A stretch of DNA of 64,000 nucleotides from Candidatus Baltobacteraceae bacterium (GTDB taxonomy: Bacteria > Vulcanimicrobiota > Vulcanimicrobiia > Vulcanimicrobiales > Vulcanimicrobiaceae), in NCBI GenBank assembly GCA_036488875.1, contig DASXGW010000012.1, positions 62,001 through 126,000 of the forward strand, given 5' to 3'. The translations under genes were made by a program, and so were the position numbers. Each line of letters starts with the position of its first letter. The first letter of the stretch is position 1. The notes under the pieces are model-generated. The model saw only the letters and a list, made by a program, of their open reading frames with translations, had not been told where the DNA came from and did no database searches. Positions 59,580 to 64,000 of this stretch are shown here, one piece after another.

Positions 59580-61141
59580 TAGTGGATCCCCCTCATCGCG
59601 CCGCCCATCGGCGCGCCCGACATCGGCGAGCGCGTTCCCGAGGTCCGCGCGGATCCGCCGGACTTGCTCGTCCCGTTGGACGAAACGACGACGGGATCGC
59701 CCGATTGCAGCGAGCTGCCTTGTGCCGGCACGACGGCGGCCTGCGTGGCCGTTGCCAGCGTAACCGTAACCGGTATGCGCTGCAGCTTGCCGCTGCGCTC
59801 GACGAAGAGCGTTCCGCTCGATCCACCGGTTATCGCGCTAGCGGTAACCGCGGTGGTGTTGACCGCGCCCCACGGAGAGCCCGAGCTCGCTCCGGTCGCC
59901 GAGGCGGTCCCGTGCGCACCGGTGTACGGTTTCCACTGCAGCGCGGAGATCGGTACCACCACCGCGTTCTTCGCGGTCGCGACGTCGATCGACGCGTTTG
60001 CGGTCATACCCGGCAGCAGCGCGCTGTCCGTGTTGTCGACGAGAACCACGACGTCGTAGGTTACCACGTTATTGACGGTTTGCGGATTGATGCGCACCTC
60101 GGAAACCGAGCCGTGGAAGGTACGGTTCGGATAGGCGAGCACGCTGAAGTCGACGTTCTCGCCCTTCTTGACGTTGCCGATGTCCGGCTCGCCGACGTTG
60201 ATGTCGACTTCCATCTTGCCGAGGTCTTGCGCGATCGCGAATAGGGTCGGCGTCTGCAGCGACGCGGCGACGGTCTGTCCGACCGAAACGTCGCGTGCCA
60301 CGACCGTTCCGTCGACCGGCGAGCGAATGATGGTGTGTTCGAGGTTGAGCTCGTCCTGCTGCACGACCGCCTCGGCGGCGGCGACGTTCGCCTGCGCGCC
60401 TTGCGCGGTGGCTGCCTGCGCGGCCTGCGTGCTGCCGCTCTGACCGATTCCAGCGGCACCGGCTTGCGCCAGTGCCTGCGATTGCGCAATCGAGGCCTGC
60501 GCCGAGGCGACGTCGGCTTCGTCCGAAGCGACGTTCGCGCGATCGGAATCGACGGTGCTCTGCGCGAGGTAACCCTGCGAGAGCAGTGACGAGTCACGCG
60601 TCAAAGTCGTTTGCGCGAGCTTGAGGGCCGCTTGCGTTTTCTGCGCGCCGGCTTGCGCCGCGCCGACCGCCGCCGATTGAGCGCGTGCGTTGGCCGCGGC
60701 AACGTCGGTTGCCGACGCCGCGCCGCTCACGTTCGCGTTTGCCGCCGAGACTTGCGACTCGGCCTGAGCCAGCGCCGCCCGCGCCTGATCGAGCTGCGCT
60801 TGCAGCGTGCTCGGATCGAGCCGCGCGAGGATCTGGCCTTTTTTAACCTTGCTGTTATAGTCGACGTCGAGCTCCGATATCGTCCCGGAGACTTGCGTGC
60901 CGACGGAAATATTGTTTTGCGGGTTGACGACGCCCGACGCCGTTACGGTTTGCACCAGCGTCTGCTGCGTCGCGGGCGCCGTAACGTATGAAACGCGCGA
61001 CTTCGCGCGCACCAATCCCGCCGTGGCAGCCGCGATGCAGAGCAGCGCGAGACCTGCAACGAGAATCCAGCGCGTCCGCGCTCCGAGCGCACCGAACGTA
61101 CGCGTCAGTGGGGTAAGTTTTGGCACCGCTATAGTTGACAT
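59579..61141 (-). CDS. MacA-like periplasmic adaptor (membrane fusion protein)
   Basis: 520 residues from ATG 61141. One N-terminal helix precedes the biotinyl-lipoyl half-motif (VVNPQNNISVGTQVSGTISEL and HTIIRSPVDGTVVARDV), between which lies a long Ala/Gln/Ser-rich coiled-coil hairpin (about residues 110-250). A beta barrel (VDINVGEPDIGNVKKGENVDF) and membrane-proximal domain follow, with a Gly/Ser/Met-rich tail. It bridges the ABC transporter to the outer envelope. The hairpin is unusually long and alanine-rich. Open sequence upstream of 61141 is antisense to the next gene and is not part of it. Confidence 0.9.
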   Translation of the reverse strand: MSTIAVPKLTPLTRTFGALGARTRWILVAGLALLCIAAATAGLVRAKSRVSYVTAPATQQTLVQTVTASGVVNPQNNISVGTQVSGTISELDVDYNSKVKKGQILARLDPSTLQAQLDQARAALAQAESQVSAANANVSGAASATDVAAANARAQSAAVGAAQAGAQKTQAALKLAQTTLTRDSSLLSQGYLAQSTVDSDRANVASDEADVASAQASIAQSQALAQAGAAGIGQSGSTQAAQAATAQGAQANVAAAEAVVQQDELNLEHTIIRSPVDGTVVARDVSVGQTVAASLQTPTLFAIAQDLGKMEVDINVGEPDIGNVKKGENVDFSVLAYPNRTFHGSVSEVRINPQTVNNVVTYDVVVLVDNTDSALLPGMTANASIDVATAKNAVVVPISALQWKPYTGAHGTASATGASSGSPWGAVNTTAVTASAITGGSSGTLFVERSGKLQRIPVTVTLATATQAAVVPAQGSSLQSGDPVVVSSNGTSKSGGSARTSGTRSPMSGAPMGGAMRGIH

Positions 61142-61309
61142 GACGCTAGCATCGTACGGTAAGTCGCGAAGTCGTATTCTGTGAAAGCCGGGGTGCGCGT
61201 TTAAGGGCAGATTAGTTTGGTTCGTCGGGATGGGCACTTGAGCGCCTGCTTGCTTCGTCGGCAAGAAGAAAGTCCGCGCCCGCCCGGGTCGAAAAGACGC
61301 TTTCCAAGG

Positions 61310-63856
61310 ATGCAGAAGCGACGCGTCACCCCAGGGGAGAATCTTGGCGCCGAGCTCGACGTCGGCTTTCGAATGATTGCCGAGGCGATGCCTCAACTCG
61401 TCTGGTCGGCGACCGCCGACGGCGTTATCGATTATCTCAACCAGCGCTGGATCGACTATACCGGCGTAACGCTCCACGACTACACACTCGAAGACCGCGC
61501 GGCACTGGGCATCGTTCACGCCAACGAGCTGGAAGCGACGTGGGAGCGCTGGAAGCGCGCGTTGGCCACCGGCGAACCGTACGAGATCGAGCACCGCATC
61601 AAGCGAGGGAGTGACGGCACCTACCGCTGGTTCCTCGAGCGAGCCGTGCCCGTCACGGACGCGCGCGGACACATCGCCCGTTGGATCGGCACCGCTACCG
61701 ACATCGACGAGCAGCGCCGCTCGCGCGATCGGCTCGACTTCGTCGTCGAAGCCGGCAACGCACTCGCGTCGACGCTGGACGTCTACGCCGTGTGCGACGC
61801 GCTGGCCCGAGTAACCATCGAACGCTTCGCCGACTGGTGCTTCGTCGTGCTGCGTGAGGACGGTGCGGCAAAGACCGTGGCGATCGCGCACAAAGATAAA
61901 CGCTTGGTGCGCTACGTCAAAGAGTTTCGCGATCGCAGTGCGAGCGGTCCCGACGAACAGCTCGACGCGGTTTTGGCACAACGCAGCGGCTACGTCGTGG
62001 AACGCCTTTTGCCCGAGCAGCTCGAAGCCGCGGCGCGCGACGAACGCCACCTCGAAGTGCTCAAGCGTCTGCAGATCCATTCGCTGATGGTCGTGCCGCT
62101 GGTTACCGATCACAATGCGTACGGCGCAATCACGATGGTCTCGTCGGAATCGGGAAGAGTTTTCAGCGCGACCGATCTCGAGATTGCGACGAGCGTCGCT
62201 AAGCGGGCCGGCATCGCGCTCGAGAATTCCACCGCTTTCGAACGCGAGCGCCGAACGGCGCAGACGCTGCGATTCATCGGCCGCGTCAATCAGCTGCTCT
62301 TCGAGTCTTCGGACGTCGGTGCCACGTTCGAACGTCTCGCACGTATGGTCGCGGCGGAGGTCGCCGACGCCTGCACGATCGTGCGGTTGGAAGGCGACGC
62401 GGTGCGCGTTGCGTGCGCGGCGCATCGCGATCCGACGAAAAATGCAATCGTGGGCGAGATGCGCGGAAAACGCACGCTGCGGCCCGAGGCCGAGGCCGAG
62501 CTCGCGACGAGTTTACGCAAACATCAGAGCATCGTGCGCCACCCCGACGACATCGAGGCGGTCCGCGCTCGCGCATGGCCGTACTTGTCGCCGCAGATTG
62601 AAGCCACCGATCCGAAGACCACGGTCATCGTTCCGCTCTATTCGGCACCGGCGACGTACGGCGCGCTGATCGTGTATTACTCCGAACGCTCCTTCGACCG
62701 CGACCGGGATTGCGCGTTGCACGAAGAGATCGCGGCGCGCCTTTCCGTCGCGCTGGCGCGCGCCGAGACGTTCGAACGGGAGCGCCGGATCGCAACGACC
62801 TTACAGCAAGCCTCGCTGCCGTCGCTCATTCCCAAACCTCAAGGCATGCGCCTGGATGCCGCCTATCTGCCGGCCGGCGACGAAGCGGAAGTCGGCGGCG
62901 ACTGGTACGACGTCGTCGAGCTGGACGACGGGTCGGTCGTCGTGAGCGTCGGCGACGTGACCGGACACGGTATCGAAGCCGCGGCGATCATGAGCAAAGT
63001 CCGCCACGCCATGGGCATCGTGCCCAAGCACGTTTCCGATCCGACGAAAATCCTCGATTCCGCCGAGTGGTTTTTGCGTAAACGCTATCCGGAGGCCATC
63101 GTTACCGCCTTCGTCGGCATCGTGAGTCCCGATCGTAAGACGATCCGTTACGCCAATGCCGGGCATCCGTGGCCGTATTTGCGGCACCGCAACGGTGGGC
63201 TGAGCCAACTCGCGTGCGGCGGCCTGCCGCTGGGGATTCGGCACGCGCACGAACCGGCGGCTTCGCAGACGATCGAGCTCGACGCCGGCGACGCCCTCGT
63301 TCTCTATACCGACGGATTGGTCGAGTGGAATCAAGACGTGCTCGAAGGGGAAGCGTCGTTGGAACGCCTGTTGACCAGCGAGGCGATCGTGGCGTCGGTG
63401 GCGCCGGCAAAACTCGTCGCGCGAACGTGTCTGCCGAGTAAGCCGCGCGACGACGTCGCCGTCTTAACGGTGGTACTCGGAGAAACGCCGGTGTGGTCGT
63501 TTGCTACCGAAGACGCGCGCGCCGCCGCCGACGCACGCCTGCATTTCGTTCAGTTCCTGCAAACGCGCACGGACGATCCCGATTGCATCGCGCAAGCCGA
63601 GCTCGTGTTCGGCGAGTTGCTCGGAAACGTCGTATCCCACGCTCCCGGACCCGTCGAGACGCAGCTGTTTTGGACCGGCGGACACGCCGTGCTGCACGTC
63701 ATCGACACGGGGACGGCGTTCGACGTGCAAGCACACTTACCGATCGATATCCTGAGCGAGCGAGGCCGCGGACTCTTCATCGTGCGCCAACTCGCGCGAA
63801 GCGTACGCGTCGAACATATCTTCAACTGCGGCAATCACATCCGCGTCGAACTCTAG
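61310..63856 (+). CDS. PAS-GAF-GAF-PP2C-HATPase sensor phosphatase
   Basis: 848 residues from ATG 61310; earlier starts, such as 61217, are possible. Order: PAS (about 15-135; PQLVWSATADGVIDYLNQRW, YRWFLERAVPV), GAF1 (about 145-310), GAF2 (about 325-480), RsbU/SpoIIE-type PP2C phosphatase (about 500-705; GDEAEVGGDWYDVVELDDG, VGDVTGHGIEAA, YANAGHPWPYL, LYTDGLVEW), and a C-terminal RsbW-like ATPase (WSFATEDARA, FGELLGNVVSHAPGP, SERGRGLFIVRQL). It likely senses a small molecule or light and both dephosphorylates and phosphorylates an STAS antagonist controlling a sigma factor. It is divergent from the MacAB genes. Confidence 0.92.
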   Translation: MQKRRVTPGENLGAELDVGFRMIAEAMPQLVWSATADGVIDYLNQRWIDYTGVTLHDYTLEDRAALGIVHANELEATWERWKRALATGEPYEIEHRIKRGSDGTYRWFLERAVPVTDARGHIARWIGTATDIDEQRRSRDRLDFVVEAGNALASTLDVYAVCDALARVTIERFADWCFVVLREDGAAKTVAIAHKDKRLVRYVKEFRDRSASGPDEQLDAVLAQRSGYVVERLLPEQLEAAARDERHLEVLKRLQIHSLMVVPLVTDHNAYGAITMVSSESGRVFSATDLEIATSVAKRAGIALENSTAFERERRTAQTLRFIGRVNQLLFESSDVGATFERLARMVAAEVADACTIVRLEGDAVRVACAAHRDPTKNAIVGEMRGKRTLRPEAEAELATSLRKHQSIVRHPDDIEAVRARAWPYLSPQIEATDPKTTVIVPLYSAPATYGALIVYYSERSFDRDRDCALHEEIAARLSVALARAETFERERRIATTLQQASLPSLIPKPQGMRLDAAYLPAGDEAEVGGDWYDVVELDDGSVVVSVGDVTGHGIEAAAIMSKVRHAMGIVPKHVSDPTKILDSAEWFLRKRYPEAIVTAFVGIVSPDRKTIRYANAGHPWPYLRHRNGGLSQLACGGLPLGIRHAHEPAASQTIELDAGDALVLYTDGLVEWNQDVLEGEASLERLLTSEAIVASVAPAKLVARTCLPSKPRDDVAVLTVVLGETPVWSFATEDARAAADARLHFVQFLQTRTDDPDCIAQAELVFGELLGNVVSHAPGPVETQLFWTGGHAVLHVIDTGTAFDVQAHLPIDILSERGRGLFIVRQLARSVRVEHIFNCGNHIRVEL

Positions 63857-64000
63857 TCCAGATAGGAACGGTCGAGCGCACCGACGTCGTGACACCCGAG
63901 CAGCCGCAGCGTGCGAACGACACCGTCGCGCAGAATTGCAATCGCTCGCGCGACGCCGGGGCCGCCGGCAGCGCCTAAACCGTACGCGTAAGCTCGTCCG
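63853..64000 (-). CDS. FMN-dependent alpha-hydroxy-acid dehydrogenase, C-terminal fragment
   Basis: The minus strand is open from the window edge to TAG 63855-63853, encoding 48 residues: GRAYAYGLGAAGGPGVARAI, AILRDGVVRTLRLLGC, HDVGALDRSYLD. This is the conserved C-terminus of the lactate/glycolate oxidase family (usual form GRPYLYGLAA.GE.GV...L..L..E......LLG). The start lies beyond the window. It converges on the sensor phosphatase, the two stops overlapping by three bases. Confidence 0.78.
   Translation of the reverse strand, partial: GRAYAYGLGAAGGPGVARAIAILRDGVVRTLRLLGCHDVGALDRSYLD

Noticed and set aside
61142-62425. N-terminal extension of the MacA-like adaptor
   Set aside because: It runs antisense through the sensor phosphatase; the signal-anchor helix begins at the ATG at 61141.

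Overview
The window is about 64 kb of GC-rich, tightly packed bacterial chromosome. Most neighbouring genes overlap by 1-30 bases or touch, GTG and TTG starts are common, and no gene-free gap exceeds 170 bases. Gene content mixes Gram-positive-type (Terrabacteria) housekeeping (WhiA, RqcP/YabO, DivIVA, SepF, CsaB with its DUF5693 partner, a YabN-like MazG next to mfd) with many lipoproteins, MacAB, CcdA and flagellar rod genes. I infer an uncultured soil-type lineage, possibly Candidatus Eremiobacterota (WPS-2) or a relative. That placement is inference from gene content, not from a marker tree. There are no rRNA genes, CRISPR arrays, insertion sequences or prophage genes; one tRNA (Val) is present.

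Layout. 1-1757: end of an envelope polysaccharide locus (O-antigen ligase-like protein, multi-pass glycosyltransferase). 1754-8424: mfd, a stand-alone anti-sigma-type ATPase, a PrsA-like foldase lipoprotein, a MazG fusion and an orphan 3-aminobutyryl-CoA ammonia-lyase-like hotdog protein. 8427-18195: an island of exported proteins, with two very similar phosphoesterases bracketing three beta-propeller or tandem-repeat lipoproteins, then a PadR-controlled MATE pump with a clear promoter/operator, then a Vgb-like propeller. 18257-23943: rqcP, whiA and the lower-glycolysis run gap-pgk-tpiA-gpmI. 23978-26799: a small flagellar/sigma block (flgF, flgG, two unknown small genes, a FliA/WhiG-type sigma factor). 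27203-27308: a structured convergent intergenic element. 27305-31830 (minus): lgt, yggS, sepF, divIVA, leuB, fabH. 31848-35006 (plus): ccdA, lspA, rluD, tgt. 36030-41965 (minus): DUF5693, csaB, ileS. 42127-48650: enoyl-CoA hydratase, tRNA-Val, a three-repeat lipoprotein, a second anti-sigma ATPase, a C-terminal processing protease, tsaC, a small exported protein and a PhzF-like protein. 48781-51708: a compact trio of type III polyketide synthase, sulfotransferase and isoprenylcysteine-methyltransferase-like enzyme. 53075-54091: a selD gene read through an in-frame UGA. 54114-64000: YihY-like membrane protein, VOC protein, TIM-barrel-like exported protein, pyrophosphatase, MacAB-type exporter, a large PAS-GAF-GAF-PP2C-HATPase regulator, and the 3' end of an FMN-dependent hydroxy-acid dehydrogenase.

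How it fits together. Lgt and LspA, encoded back to back, would mature the roughly ten lipoproteins seen here. The three anti-sigma-type ATPase modules (5317, 44616, and the C-terminus of the protein at 61310) suggest partner-switching stress or sigma control. The best leads for novelty are the UGA-containing selD with its SECIS-like hairpin, the PKS/sulfotransferase/methyltransferase trio, the 106-base structured element at 27203-27308, a coding-looking gene without a normal start codon at 25283-25564, and the PadR promoter/operator.
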